Source: Anomaloglossus baeobatrachus
Taxonomy: Eukaryota > Chordata > Amphibia > Anura > Aromobatidae
DNA length: 64,000 nt
Direction of reading: 5' to 3'
NCBI RefSeq assembly: GCF_048569485.1
Contig: NC_134357.1
Span: 334,666,742-334,730,741, forward strand
Shown: in pieces, positions 1-10,335 of the stretch
How positions within the stretch are numbered: the first letter of the stretch is position 1
Layout: every line of letters begins with the position of its first letter
The notes under the pieces: generated by a model
Told to the model about the DNA's origin: nothing
Databases searched by the model: none
The model's input: only the letters and a program-made list of their open reading frames with translations
Program-made: the position numbers and the translations under genes

Positions 1-617
1 ATATGAATATGTCTGACCAAAGCACGTTCATCTCCGGAACACAGAACCTGTCTCCTTCCTGAGCGGTATGATGGCTGGACATTCCCATCTTGTTTGTACT
101 TGCATATATTTGTTTGTATAAATGAAAAAAGGCCTCTTCAGATATCTGGAAATTGCATCCAAGGATGAACCAGGCATGTGCAAGTGCACAAGTCTCTTCC
201 TGAGATCTTGGCTGATTTCTTTTGACTTTCCCATGATGCTACACAAAGAAGTAGTGTGTTTAAGGTGTGCATTAAAATACATTCACAGGTGTGTCTCTCA
301 TTAACTCAGATGTTGCCAATAAACCTATCAAAAGCTTCCAAAGACATGAAATAATATGGGCTGTCCCATATTGTTTAAAGGCATAGTACTCTTGTACTAT
401 GTTTACTTTTGTGCATGTAAACTGTTGACTTTGCAGAATGTAATAAAACTGCCTTAAAGCATTCTCTCTCTCCTTATTCTGGCATTTGGCAAATCTAAAT
501 AATTTTGGTAATCCTAATTTACCTAAAACAGGAAAGATTTTTTCTGATTTCCTGTCAGATAATGAGAAAAACATGCATATGTGCCTTTTTAGATAGTGTA
601 TGTAAACTTCTGGTTTC

Positions 618-622
<5 letters not shown>
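1..622 (-). mobile_element. Sleeping Beauty-like Tc1 transposon remnant, cut by the window start
   Basis: Read on the minus strand, the sequence begins at 622 with CAGTTGAAACCAGAAGTTTA, the outer end typical of the Sleeping Beauty/Frog Prince group of Tc1-like elements. The transposase start (MGKSKEISQDLRKR) lies at 234 and shows the N-terminal helix-turn-helix region. The reading frame shifts near 110-130; the second part (KYKQDGNVQPSYRSGRRQVL, about 112-50) is in another frame, so the copy is dead. The catalytic domain lies beyond the window. The TA expected outside the terminal repeat is TG here and merges into a (TG)n tract. Confidence 0.85.
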
Positions 623-657
<35 letters not shown>

Positions 658-722
658 AAAATTATATATATATATATATATATAATTGCCTTATTCTGTC
701 TGTCTGTCTGTCTGTCTGTCTT
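621..722. repeat. Simple repeats (TG)n, (TA)n and (CTGT)n
   Basis: Three short tandem tracts lie in series: TG about 621-652, TA about 664-685 and CTGT about 698-720. They separate the Tc1 end from the Helitron-like element. The TA tract resembles the one directly after the Helitron-like 3' end at 5580-5610. Confidence 0.9.
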
Positions 723-1023
723 GCTCCAAAATTGTGTCCTTACGGTGACACAAAGCGGATTGGCCGCTGGCCTCGCCATGGCCCCGCCCCCCCGCACGGA
801 TTGGTCGCTCGCCCTGGCTCCCCCCCCGCACGGATTGGCCGGCCGCTCGCACAGGCTCCGCCCCCCACACGGATTGGCCTCTCGCCCCGGCACCCTGCAC
901 GTATTGGCAACTCGGCCATGCCCTGCCCCCCTCACGCAATGCACGCTTGCTATGGCCCCGCCCCCCACACGCATCCCCGGAACTGACACGGAGACACGAC
1001 TCCTAGGTGAGTACTGTACCCCC

Positions 1024-1400
1024 GGGAGCCCACACCAGCATACGCCGCCAACCCAGCCGACACATACCCTCGCATTGCTGGGGTTTGCCGCCGTATGCTG
1101 GTGTGGGCTCCCATGCAAGTGGGGGACGGGATGCGCTGGTAACCATGGTAGCATAGTTACCAGCGCATCAAGGTCCTGCAGCGGCGGAAAATCCACACGC
1201 ACACACATAACAACAGACACACACACACACACATCAGATCACACTCACTCTCACACACACCTCACACACACATCAGATCGCATCCACACACTCACAGCAT
1301 CCGGAGATATCGCTTGCTTCTCGGCGGCGATACTGTGCTGTGAGCTTCCAGGACCTGCCGGAGGATCACATGGCCAGAAGCATGTGGTATCTCCGGATGT
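1024..1400. repeat. Serial inverted repeats (cruciform-capable)
   Basis: Three hairpins follow one another. First, arms GGGAGCCCACACCAGCATAC at about 1024-1053 and inverted at 1083-1112. Second, GATGCGCTGGTAAC at 1130-1143 with its inverted copy at about 1156-1169. Third, CATCCGGAGATA near 1299 with its inverted copy ending near 1399. They sit between a GC-rich stretch carrying repeated CACGGATTGG motifs (780-980) and the 24-bp array. Confidence 0.8.
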
Positions 1401-1429
1401 TGTGAGTGTGAGCGCGTATGTGCAATATC

Positions 1430-1690
1430 GTCAGTGTGTGTGTGTGTGAGTGTATGCGATCGGATGTGTGTGAGTGTATGCGATTGGATGTGTGTGAGTG
1501 TATGCGATCGGGTGTTTGTGAGTGTATGCGATCGGGTGTGTGTGAGTGTATGCGATCGGGTGTGTGTGAGTGTACGCGATCGGGTGTGTGTGAGTGTATG
1601 CGATCGGGTGGGTGTGAGTGTATGCGATCGGGTGGGTGTGAGTGTATGCGATCGGGTGGGTGTGTGTGTGTGTGAGTGTATGCGATCGGA
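1430..1690. repeat. 24-bp minisatellite, about 10 copies
   Basis: The unit is TGTGAGTGTATGCGATCGGG plus TGTG; TATGCG recurs exactly every 24 bases (1501, 1525, 1549). Because 24 is a multiple of three, long open frames appear on both strands; these are not genes. Confidence 0.95.
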
Positions 1691-1729
1691 TCTGTGAGTG
1701 TCGGCAGAGGAGCACGGTGTGCTGGAGGA

Positions 1730-4700
1730 GGCTGGGAGGAGAGAGGCTGATCCTGGGGAAGGCTGGGAGGGGGAGGCTGATGCTGGGGGAGGCTGATGTT
1801 GGGGGAGGCTGGGAGGGTGTAGGCTGATGCTGGGGGAGGCTAATGCTGGGGGAGGCTGGGAGGAGAGAGGCTGATGCTGGGGGAGGCTGATGCTGGGGGT
1901 GGCTGGGATGAGAGAGGCTGATGCTGGGGGAGGCTGATGTTGGGGGAGGCTGGGAGGGTGTAGGCTGATGCTGGGGGAGGCTGATGCTGGGGGAGGCTGG
2001 GAGGAGAGAGGCTGATGCTGGGGAAGGCTGATGCTGGGGGTGGCTGGGATGAGAGAGGCTGATGCTGGGGGAGGCTGATGCTGGGGGAGGCTGGAAGGAG
2101 AGAGGCTGATGCTGGTGGAGGCTGATGTTGGGGGAGGCTGGGAGGGTGTAGGCTGATGCTGGGGGAGGCTGATGCTGGGGGAGGCTGGGAGGAGAGAGGC
2201 TGATGCTGGGGGAAGCTGATGCTGGGGGTGGCTGGGATGAGAGAGGCTGATGCTGGGGGAGGCTGATGCTGGGGGAGGCTGGAAGGAGAGAGGCTGATGG
2301 GGGAGGCTGGGAGGGGGAGGCTGATGCTGGGGGAGGCTGGGAGGAGAGAGGCTGATGCTGGGGGAGGCTGATGCTGGGGGAGGCTGGAAGGAGAGAGGCT
2401 GATGCTGGGGGAGGCTGATGCTGGGGGAGGCTGGGAGGGGGAGGCTGATGCTAGGGAAGGCTGGGAGGAGAGAGGCTGATGCTGGAGGAGGCTGGGAGGA
2501 GAGAGGCTGATGCTGGGGGAGGCTGGGAGGAGAGAGGCTGATGCTGGGGGAGGCTGGGAGGCGGAGGCTGATGCTGGGGGAGGCTAGGAGGCGGAGGCTG
2601 ATGCTGGGGGAGGCTGGAAGGAGAGAGGCTGATGCTGGGGGAGGCTGATGCTGGGGGAGGCTGATGCTGGGGGAGGCTGGAAGGAGAGAGGCTGATGCTG
2701 GGGGAGGCTGATGTTGGGGGAGGCTGGGAGGGTGTAGGCTGATGCTGGGGGAGGCTGATGCTGGGGGAGGCTGGGAGGAGAGAGGCTGATGCTGGGGGAG
2801 GCTGATGCTGGGGGTGGCTGGGATGAGAGAGGCTGATGCTGGGGGAGGCTGGAAGGAGAGAGGCTGATGGGGGAGGCTGGGAGGGGGAGGCTGATGCTGG
2901 GGGAGGCTGGGAGGAGAGAGGCTGATGCTGGGGGAGGCTGATGCTGGGGGAGGCTGGAAGGAGAGAGGCTGATGCTGGGGGAGGCTGATGCTGGGGGAGG
3001 CTGGGAGGGGGAGGCTGATGCTAGGGAAGGCTTGGAGGAGAGAGGCTGATGCTGGAGGAGGCTGGGAGGAGAGAGGCTGATGCTGGGGGAGGCTGGGAGG
3101 AGAGAGGCTGATGCTGGGGGAGGCTGGGAGGCGGAGGCTGATGCTGGGGGAGGCTGGGAGGCAGAGGCTGATGCTGGGGGAGGCTGGAAGGAGAGAGGCT
3201 GATGCTGGGGGAGGCTGATGCTGGGGGAGGCTGGGAGGGGGAGGCTGATGCTGGGGAGGCTGGGAGGAGGGAGGCTGGGAGGGAAAGGCTGATGCTGGGG
3301 GAGGCTGATGCTGGAAGGAGAGAGGCTGATGCTGGGGGAGGCTAATGCTGGGGGAGGCTGGAAGAAGAGAGGCTGATGCTGGGAGAGGCTGATCCTGGGG
3401 AAGGCTGGGAGGAGGGAGGCTGGGAGGAGAGAGGCTGATGCTGGGGGAGGCTGATACTGGGGGAGGCTGGAAGGAGAGAGGCTGATGCTGGGGGAGGCTG
3501 ATGCTGGGGGAGGCTGATGCTGGGGGAGGCTGGGAGGGGGAGGCTGGGAGGAGAGAGGCTGATGCTGGGGGAGGCTGTGAGGCGGAGGCTGATGCTGGGG
3601 GAGGCTAGGAGGCGGAGGCTGATGCTGGGGGAGGCTGGAAGGAGAGAGGCTGATGCTGGGGGAGGCTGATGCTGGGGGAGGCTGATGCTGGGGGAGGCTG
3701 ATGCTGGGGGAGGCTGGAAGGAGAGAGGCTGATGCTGGGGGAGGCTGATGTTGGGGGAGGCTGGGAGGGTGTAGGCTGATGCTGGGGGAGGCTGATGCTG
3801 GGGGAGGCTGGGAGGAGAGAGGCTGATGCTGGGGGAGGCTGATGCTGGGGGTGGCTGGGATGAGAGAGGCTGATGCTGGGGGAGGCTGGAAGGAGAGAGG
3901 CTGATGGGGGAGGCTGGGAGGGGGAGGCTGATGCTGGGGGAGGCTGGGAGGAGAGAGGCTGATGCTGGGGGAGGCTGATGCTGGGGGAGGCTGGAAAGAG
4001 AGAGGCTGATGCTGGGGGAGGCTGATGCTGGGGGAGGCTGGGAGGGGGAGGCTGATGCTAGGGAAGGCTTGGAGGAGAGAGGCTGATGCTGGAGGAGGCT
4101 GGGAGGAGAGAGGCTGATGCTGGGGGAGGCTGGGAGGAGAGAGGCTGATGCTGGGGGAGGCTGATGCTGGGGGAGGCTGGGAGGGGGAGGCTGATGCTGG
4201 GGGAGGCTGGGAGGAGGGAGGCTGGGAGGGAAAGGCTGATGCTGGGGGAGGCTGATGCTGGAAGGAGAGAGGCTGATGCTGGGGGAGGCTAATGCTGGGG
4301 GAGGCTGGAAGAAGAGAGGCTGATGCTGGGAGAGGCTGATCCTGGGGAAGGCTGGGAGGAGGGAGGCTGGGAGGAGAGAGGCTGATGCTGGGGGAGGCTG
4401 ATGCTGGGGGAGGCTGGAAGGAGAGAGGCTGATGCTGGGGGAGGCTGATGCTGGGGGAGGCTGATGCTGGGGGAGGCTGGGAGGGGGAGGCTGGGAGGAG
4501 AGAGGCTGATGCTGGGGGAGGCTGGGAGGAGGGAGGCTGAGAGAAGAGAGGCTGATGCTGGGGGGAGGCTGAGGCTGGGAGGAGAGAGGCTGATGCTGGG
4601 GACAGAGAGGCTGATGCTGGGAGGAGAGAGGCTGATGCTGGGAGGAGAGAGGCTGATGCTGGGAGGAGAGAGGCTGATGCTGGGAGGAGAGAGGCTGATG

Positions 4701-4730
4701 CTGCGGGTAGAGAGGCTGATGCTGGTGCAG
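1730..4730. repeat. G-rich 15/16-bp composite minisatellite with ~1-kb higher-order repeat
   Basis: Two short modules alternate irregularly: GGCTGATGCTGGGGGA (16 bp) and GGCTGGGAGGAGAGA (15 bp), with variants such as GGAAGGAGAGA and GGGAGGGTGTA. The same order of variants recurs at larger scale: CTAGGAGGCGG at 2584 and 3605, CTAGGGAAGGCTTGG at 3021 and 4058, GAAGAAGAGA at 3361 and 4308, giving spacings of 0.95-1.04 kb. The plus strand is strongly G-rich with many G runs. The very long minus-strand open frames (Pro/Ser/Gln-rich) are a by-product of the repeat. Confidence 0.95.
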
Positions 4731-5090
4731 CATGGGGGATGGAGCACGATGGGGGGTGCGCAGCATGGGGGATGGAGCACGTTTGGGAGTGCGCAGCATG
4801 GCGGAGGAAGCACGTTTGGGACTGCGCAGCATGGCGGATGGACCACGTTTGGGAGTGCGCAGCATGGCGAATGGAGCATGTTTGGGAGTGCGCAGCATGG
4901 CGTATGGAGCATGTTTGGGAGTGCGCAGCATGGCGGATGGAGCACGTTTGGGAGTGCGCAGCATGGCGGATGGACCACGTTTGGGAGTGCGCAGCATGGC
5001 GGATGGAGCACGTTTGGGAGTGCGCAGCATGGCGGATGGAGCACGATGGGGGGTGCGCAGCATGGGGGATGGAGCACGATGGGAGGTGCA
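4729..5090. repeat. 33-bp minisatellite, about 10-11 copies
   Basis: The unit starts GCAGCATGGCGGATGGAGCA and continues to a conserved GTGC; copies lie exactly 33 bases apart (for example 4826 and 4859). It follows the G-rich array directly and passes into a CACA-rich tract (5095-5455) and a (TA)n tract (5477-5503). Confidence 0.95.
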
Positions 5091-5473
5091 CACCTCCCCC
5101 CAACACACACACACACAACACACCACACACACACTGGCAACCACAAACACCGCCCTACACAGACACCCACACACACAGACAACGCTGCACACACACAACA
5201 CCCAACACACAAACACCGCGGCATACACAAATATACACACATACCGCGCAACACACACACATTGCACAAAACATACCTCCCCCCAAAACACACCACACCC
5301 ACACAAACCGCGCAACACACACACACACAATGCTACAGACAGACAGCGCTGCACAAACAACGCAACACACGCAACACACAAACAACACCGCTCTCACCCC
5401 CCGCCACACCCAGACAACACCCAGAACATGTACAGCGCCCTACACAAACACTTGGTAACTACACACAACAACA

Positions 5474-5506
<33 letters not shown>

Positions 5507-5578
5507 CAAAAATCATACATTAACTACACAATACGTAAATTCTAGAATACCCGATGCGTAGAATCGGGCCACCTTCTA

Positions 5579-5612
<34 letters not shown>

Positions 5613-6262
5613 CCTAGTGCATAGTGCATAGGCTTTTCTAGTGTAAAGGTCCCCTCTTAATAATGGGGGGAAAAAAATCTTAGGCCTTTCTCTATGTGGC
5701 TCCAGGGTGTTTTGAAGTACCTCGTTCTAATTTTTGGCAGCCCTCACATATAGTACATAGGCTTTACTAGTGTAGGAGCCCCACTCTCAATAATGGGGGA
5801 AAATAGTTCAGATGACTTCTTCTATGGGTCTTCCAGGGTGTATTGGAGTACCTTCTTCTAAGGCTATGTTCGCACGTTGCGTTTTTTTCCGCGTTTCTGC
5901 AGCGTTTTTGGCAGCAGCGTTTTTGCGCAAAACGCATGCGTTTTTGATTTCCAGCAAAGTCTATGGGAAAAGCAGAAATCCTGTCTGCACTTTGCTTTTT
6001 GTTCAGCAGCGTTTAATTTGCATATTTGTGGTCAAAAACCATGCTGAAAAAGAAGCAGCATGTCAGTTGTTTTTGCCATTTTTGCAGCGTTTCCTTAACA
6101 TTGGAGTCAATGAGAAATGGCAAAACGCATGTTGAAGTGAATATTCTGCGTTTAATGTGCGTTTTACATGCTTTTTACCAGCGTTTTCCAGATCAAAAAC
6201 GCAGGTGCAGTAGGGAAAGAACCCAGGCACAAACGTCATTACCTACATCACTTCCTTTTTAC

Positions 6263-6270
6263 TATAAATA
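6263..6270 (+). promoter_or_regulatory. TATA box of the MADF-BESS gene
   Basis: TATAAATA lies about 145 bases before the start codon, inside the element and after the GCGTTTTT-rich subterminal region. The position suits an element-owned promoter. Confidence 0.55.
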
Positions 6271-6412
6271 CAGAGCTGAGTAGGTTTCAGTGCCTGCTAC
6301 TATTGTGATTTATCATAATATAAATACTTTGACATACTGAAATATAAAATGGCTTGGTTCCAGCGAATGTTGTTGTTGTTGCATTGCGATCGATGTTGCA
6401 AAATTAATTGCT

Positions 6413-7947
6413 ATGGTAAGTACATGATTTATTTTCATTTTTAGACATATTTATCTTTAAATATAGTTTTTAACTTATTGCTAAATGCCTTTATAAATAA
6501 ACTTAATATTCCTTGACAACTACACAAATTGTTGCAATCATACAACTAAAGTAATTTGTGTGCTTAACATGTTAGAAATACATACCTTCTTTAATTGATG
6601 TATATGTGCTATGATGTTTGTTTCTTGATTTTGCTACACACATGTTATAATGATAATGTAAACCTTTAGAATCTTATAAATTTAGGAATCACTTCATTAC
6701 AATTTTTATAATTATGTAACAGGTTGAATCCATGCCATGCCTATGGGATCCTACATGCCCTGAATATATGCAGAAAAACAAGAGGATGGACTGTTGGGGA
6801 ACAATTTGTGCAGAACTGTTCCCACAATGGCATGAGGCTGATGCAGCCTTACAACATAAAATTGGTATATTTGTTGTTTAAATTAATTATTTTTTCTTTT
6901 TACTGTAATTTTTAGAATTATTTTGTAATTTTTGTTTTTTATTTACTTGCAAAATTAAAATAGAGCTTGATGTGAGGAAAAGGTGGCGTTCTGTGAAGGA
7001 CAGATTTCACAAGCTAAGGAATGAGGGCATGAAAAGTGGCAGTTCCCCGAAAAAACCCAATTTCATCTATTATGATGAACTGTCATTTTTATGCACAAGT
7101 CGGAAAACTAGAGAGTAAGTATTCATGTAACAGTATGTTAACATTGTTTTCTAAAAATAGAACATCACAATAAATTACATTGTATTTAATTGATTTTTAT
7201 GTTTTCTTTCCCTTCAACAGAACTTCTGGAAATGTAGCTGCAGAAACACCTGTTGATGATGAAGAAGGGCAAGAGAGCCTTCAGCAACAACACCAGGAAG
7301 GGCCATCAGGCAATATAGAACAAATTTCCTCTGAAAATGAAGGGGAGATAGAAATTGGTAGTGTCCCTGAGAAATCACCACCTGGACCTACACCAATTAC
7401 CTCAGGTCCCACAAAATATATCAAGCCAAAAAACAAAAGAAAAAACACCAAAAATATACAATTAGAGGAGGAAGTTATTTGTAACGAAACATTAAAATTA
7501 TTAAATACTAGTGCCAAAGAAGATGAAATTGATCATTTTGGCATTAGTATTGCAGGTAGAATTAGAAAAATTAAAGATGTTAAGAAAAAAAATACATGCA
7601 TGACAGCCATATGTGGGATGCTGAGTTGCTATGAGGAAGAGGGTAGTTTCCCTTCATCAGGCACAATAATTTCTAAAATCGAACAGATTTTTGGCGAAGT
7701 CAAAAACCCACCAACCCAAAAAAATACTGCAACTATTGCCCCAAACCCAATCTACATACCAAAACCTTATTCTCTAAATCAAAATACCTATAATCAAAAT
7801 GTGCACCAACAATATTTGCAACAAGCCATACAAACTCAAAAACCCCAATCTAGCCAAATGAATATACAACCCCCGTTAAATGTAAATTTGCAGTCACAAC
7901 AACAACCTCATGGATATTTCAGCAGCCAATTATTTTCGGATCATTAA
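6413..7947 (+). CDS. Spliced MADF-BESS protein (Harbinger MYB/SANT-like accessory protein), 340 aa
   Basis: Four coding exons are read from GT-AG sites: 6413-6415 (only the ATG, followed by GTAAGT), 6723-6864, 6964-7114 (donor GTAAGT) and 7221-7947. They sum to 1023 nt, a whole number of codons with no internal stop, giving 340 aa. Residues 1-95 form a MADF/trihelix DNA-binding domain (VESMPCLWDPTCPEYMQKNK, then RKRWRSVKDRFHKLRNEG and FIYYDELSFL). Residues about 100-195 are acidic and Pro/Lys-rich. Residues about 200-235 (EIDHFGISIAGRIRKI) resemble a BESS protein-interaction motif. The C-terminus is Gln/Asn-rich. In known Harbinger elements the second protein of this type binds DNA and helps bring the transposase into the nucleus; that role here is inferred. 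Start choice rests on frame and splice consensus. Confidence 0.75.
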
Positions 7948-8069
7948 TTTGATAATGTTCTAATCTTATTTTTCTGTGTGATGTTTATTAAAAATTATGT
8001 ATTCTTCATACATATAAATTATATGTTGCACATATGTTGTAATGTGCTTAAAAAAGGCTTTATGACGTT

Positions 8070-8075
8070 AATAAA
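8070..8075 (+). terminator. Polyadenylation signal of the MADF-BESS gene
   Basis: AATAAA lies about 125 bases after the stop codon, with a second AATAAA-like sequence near 8087. Both are inside the Harbinger element. Confidence 0.55.
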
Positions 8076-8689
8076 GCTTTGTAAAGAAATAAATTAATTT
8101 TTTGGTCCAAAATCTGTGTTTGTATACTTTCATTTTGCAACATATGAAGTGTTTTCATGTTCAAACTTGATGATTTTAGAGTTACCATTGCTTCAGGAAA
8201 TGACATCATAACAAATTAACATAAACTAGACAGGAAATGCAGACATTTTTGTATTTGAATCATTTAGCTTTATTTTTGAGTTCAATGACATGACAAACGC
8301 ATATGCGTTTTTTTTGAAGAAAAACGCATGTAAAAAGCGCTAAAAACGCACTAAAAACGCAATAAAAACGCATGCGTTTTTAGCGCTAAAAAATGGTCAA
8401 AAGCCATTTGGTCAAAAACCAAGGGAAGGAAAACGTGCAGAATAAAATGCAGGTACTACGACGCAACGTGCGCACATACCCTAATTGTTGGCAGCCCTTG
8501 CACTTAGTGCATAGGCTTTAGGAGTCTATGAGTCCCACTACCTAACAATTTTAACAGAATGTGTATGAGGCTCTTCTTTATTTCTAATACACGATATATC
8601 AGAGTCCCTCTCCCTTCTAATTTTTGTCAGTTCTTGCATTGTCTGCATAGGTGTTGTGACTCGAGGTTCAGAGTCCCTCCTTCATAAAT

Positions 8690-10140
8690 TAAGCAGGATG
8701 TGTCTGACCATGGCACACACACCATATGTCCAGCTGAAGTAGTAAAATGTTAACATTATATTTACCGGTGAATTTTTTGTGGAAAATGTAATTCCTGTTT
8801 TTGAGGTTTAGCTTTTAAATTTAGTGTAGGCACTCGCAAGCATGAGGACCCTTGATGTTGGGTTGCGAGCATCCGTATTTTGGCCAAAATATCAACTAAT
8901 ACCTCATTATCATTATCATATTTTTTTTTGTACTTTTATCTTTATAAAGGACACAGTCGGGCCCATCAATGTAGGCCTTGTAAACTAGGGCCTCGATTCC
9001 TGTGTGGTGCACTTATATAGTGCTGGGCAGCCCGCCCAGTCTAATAGTATTGGCGTCATCAGTAGGCTGTAAGCCAGACACTGTGCATCTACATGTGTGA
9101 ATGGCGCCCTTTACAAGCCATTTGTGTGCAATTTTAATACTAAGCAATCACTCCTTCCATAGATTGGCAGTGTTTGAGTGGTTGCTCCATCAGTGTTTTG
9201 CAGGTAAACACTGTTGCCCTTTGTTGCTGTGAATTTTTCTAGGAAAATATAATTCTTCTTTTTGTGGTTTATATTTATTGGTGATTCCGGATGGTATAGT
9301 TTTATTTCTCCCTCTACTACTGTATGTCATTGTAAGGGACATCCTGAGATATGATGAGAATTATGACAGTTATTCATGTCAGTCAGCTACTCCATGATGT
9401 CACCCCCTCCCTTCCTGCTGCTTGGAGACCCAGCAAATGTAAAACTCAAGGTGTCAAAATCCAATTAGGATAGCTCTTGAACCAGCACACCCCCTGTGGA
9501 GTGAATTGCCCTACACAGGAGGTGGGAGGGGAGCTCCAGGTTTATAACCTAACTTCAAATGTCTCCTCCAGGTGATTCGGAACTGTCAGAAGAGTTTCGA
9601 TATTGGGGGGTATATCGCCCCCACAAATAAGACAGGCATATTTTCATATTCCTGAGGGCCAGACGCACGTAACACATATTTTGGCAAAACTGTATGATGT
9701 GCGTAGCCCTCCATAATTAATAACTGGCCACAGGAAGCCCGCAGGACTCTCATATTTCCTATCAAAATGGAGATCAATTCACAATGACAAAAATGAGGGT
9801 CATATTGTCCGTGTGAGAAGCTCAGGGGCAGAGCTAGGCTGGGAAATATAACGTTAGATTATTCTCAGCCAGCAGCAGGGGGAGGGAATTCCCAGCTAGG
9901 ATGATGTCACGAGGGGGGGGCCGTATGAGCCCAAGACAGAACAGATAAAAGTAGGTGCAGAGGTCTGCGCATTGTCTTTACTCAGGGGTCATGCGTACTC
10001 TACACATGTGAGGAAGTCCATGAAACCCTGGTCGAACGACACCCCCCTGTGGCCAGACGCATAAGGTCCGAGAATCTGACCTGCTCGTTTCCATTACCGA
10101 GCAGACGAGCATTTTAGTGCTCGCTCAGCACTACAGATTA
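8690..10140. other. No gene seen; unclassified repeat-like DNA
   Basis: A motif TGAATTTTT.TGGAAAATGTAATT..TTTTTG.GGTTTA near 8768 recurs near 9231, suggesting a ~460-bp duplication. From about 9340 to 10080 the DNA is GC-richer, holds a TATA-like ATAAAAG near 9945, and could be an unrecognised LTR-like piece; no ends could be fixed. No reading frame resembles a protein I know. Confidence 0.4.
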
Positions 10141-10335
10141 CTAGTGATGGGCGAATAGTAATTATTCGTGTTTGAATTATACGTAACGAATCCCAAGCTA
10201 TTATTCCGGTATTCGTCATGAATAACAAACCTAATAGAAGTCAATGGGGAACCAGAGAATTATTCTTGTCGTGATGAATACTGGAATAGTACTCAGTATT
10301 CGGTAAGCATTATCCGAACATGAATAGTTACTATT
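10141..10335. mobile_element. hAT-like MITE, left part; short right part at 11548-11558
   Basis: The sequence starts TAGTGATGGGCGAATAGTAA and is palindromic. Its other end, reading GAATAGTTACTATT here, continues as TTGCTCATCA only after the LTR-like element at 10336-11547, so that element landed inside the MITE. The ends resemble hAT elements (CAGTGATGGGC type). Boundaries are approximate. Confidence 0.5.

Larger units (their letters stand above)
690..5579 (+). mobile_element. Helitron-like non-autonomous element filled with tandem repeats
   Basis: The right end has the classic Helitron layout. A stem-loop at 5550-5569 (CCCGAT, 7-8 nt loop, ATCGGG) is followed seven bases later by CTAG (5576-5579) and a T, as expected for insertion between A and T. 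A (TA)n tract follows. No Rep/helicase reading frame is present. The left end is uncertain: a hairpin with arms TTGTGTC/GACACAA lies at about 733-754, and the CTGT tract may belong to the element. The inside is inverted-repeat modules, CA/TG tracts and three tandem arrays. Alternatives are a simple tandem-repeat locus next to a short Helitron tail, or a Helentron-type element. Confidence 0.6.
5862..8481 (+). mobile_element. PIF/Harbinger element carrying only an accessory MADF-BESS gene
   Basis: Terminal repeats GGCTATGTTCGCACGTTGCG (5862) and, inverted, GGGTATGTGCGCACGTTGCG (ending 8481) are flanked by TAA on both sides (5859-5861, 8482-8484), the Harbinger signature. The empty site can be read from the neighbouring tandem units (TTCTAATTNTTGGCAGCCC), which proves the TAA duplication. 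Subterminal regions are packed with GCGTTTTT/AAAACGC. Between them lies one spliced gene for a DNA-binding accessory protein. No DDE nuclease frame is visible, so movement would need a transposase made elsewhere. Confidence 0.9.
5600..8690. repeat. About 130-bp tandem repeat, four units, interrupted by a Harbinger element
   Basis: Each unit holds TTTTTGGCAGCCC, then (G)TGCATAGGCTTT, a run of pyrimidines with TAATAATGGGGG, and ends near GGAGTACCTTCTTCTAA. Landmarks lie at 5626, 5754, 8507 and about 8646. Removing the Harbinger element and one TAA brings the second and third units to about 131 bp apart, matching the others. Function unknown; probably a local satellite remnant. Confidence 0.75.

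Noticed and set aside
505-1449. 314-codon plus-strand frame
   Set aside because: Runs through a Tc1 end, TG, TA and CTGT repeats and CACGGATTGG repeats; no protein-like composition.
1430-1690. CRISPR-like array
   Set aside because: Units are contiguous with no unique spacers, and the DNA is vertebrate.
2584-5381. Open frames of 345-848 codons on the minus strand (Pro/Ser/Gln-rich)
   Set aside because: They translate the minisatellites; similar openness occurs in several frames and both strands, as expected for 24-, 31- and 33-bp units.
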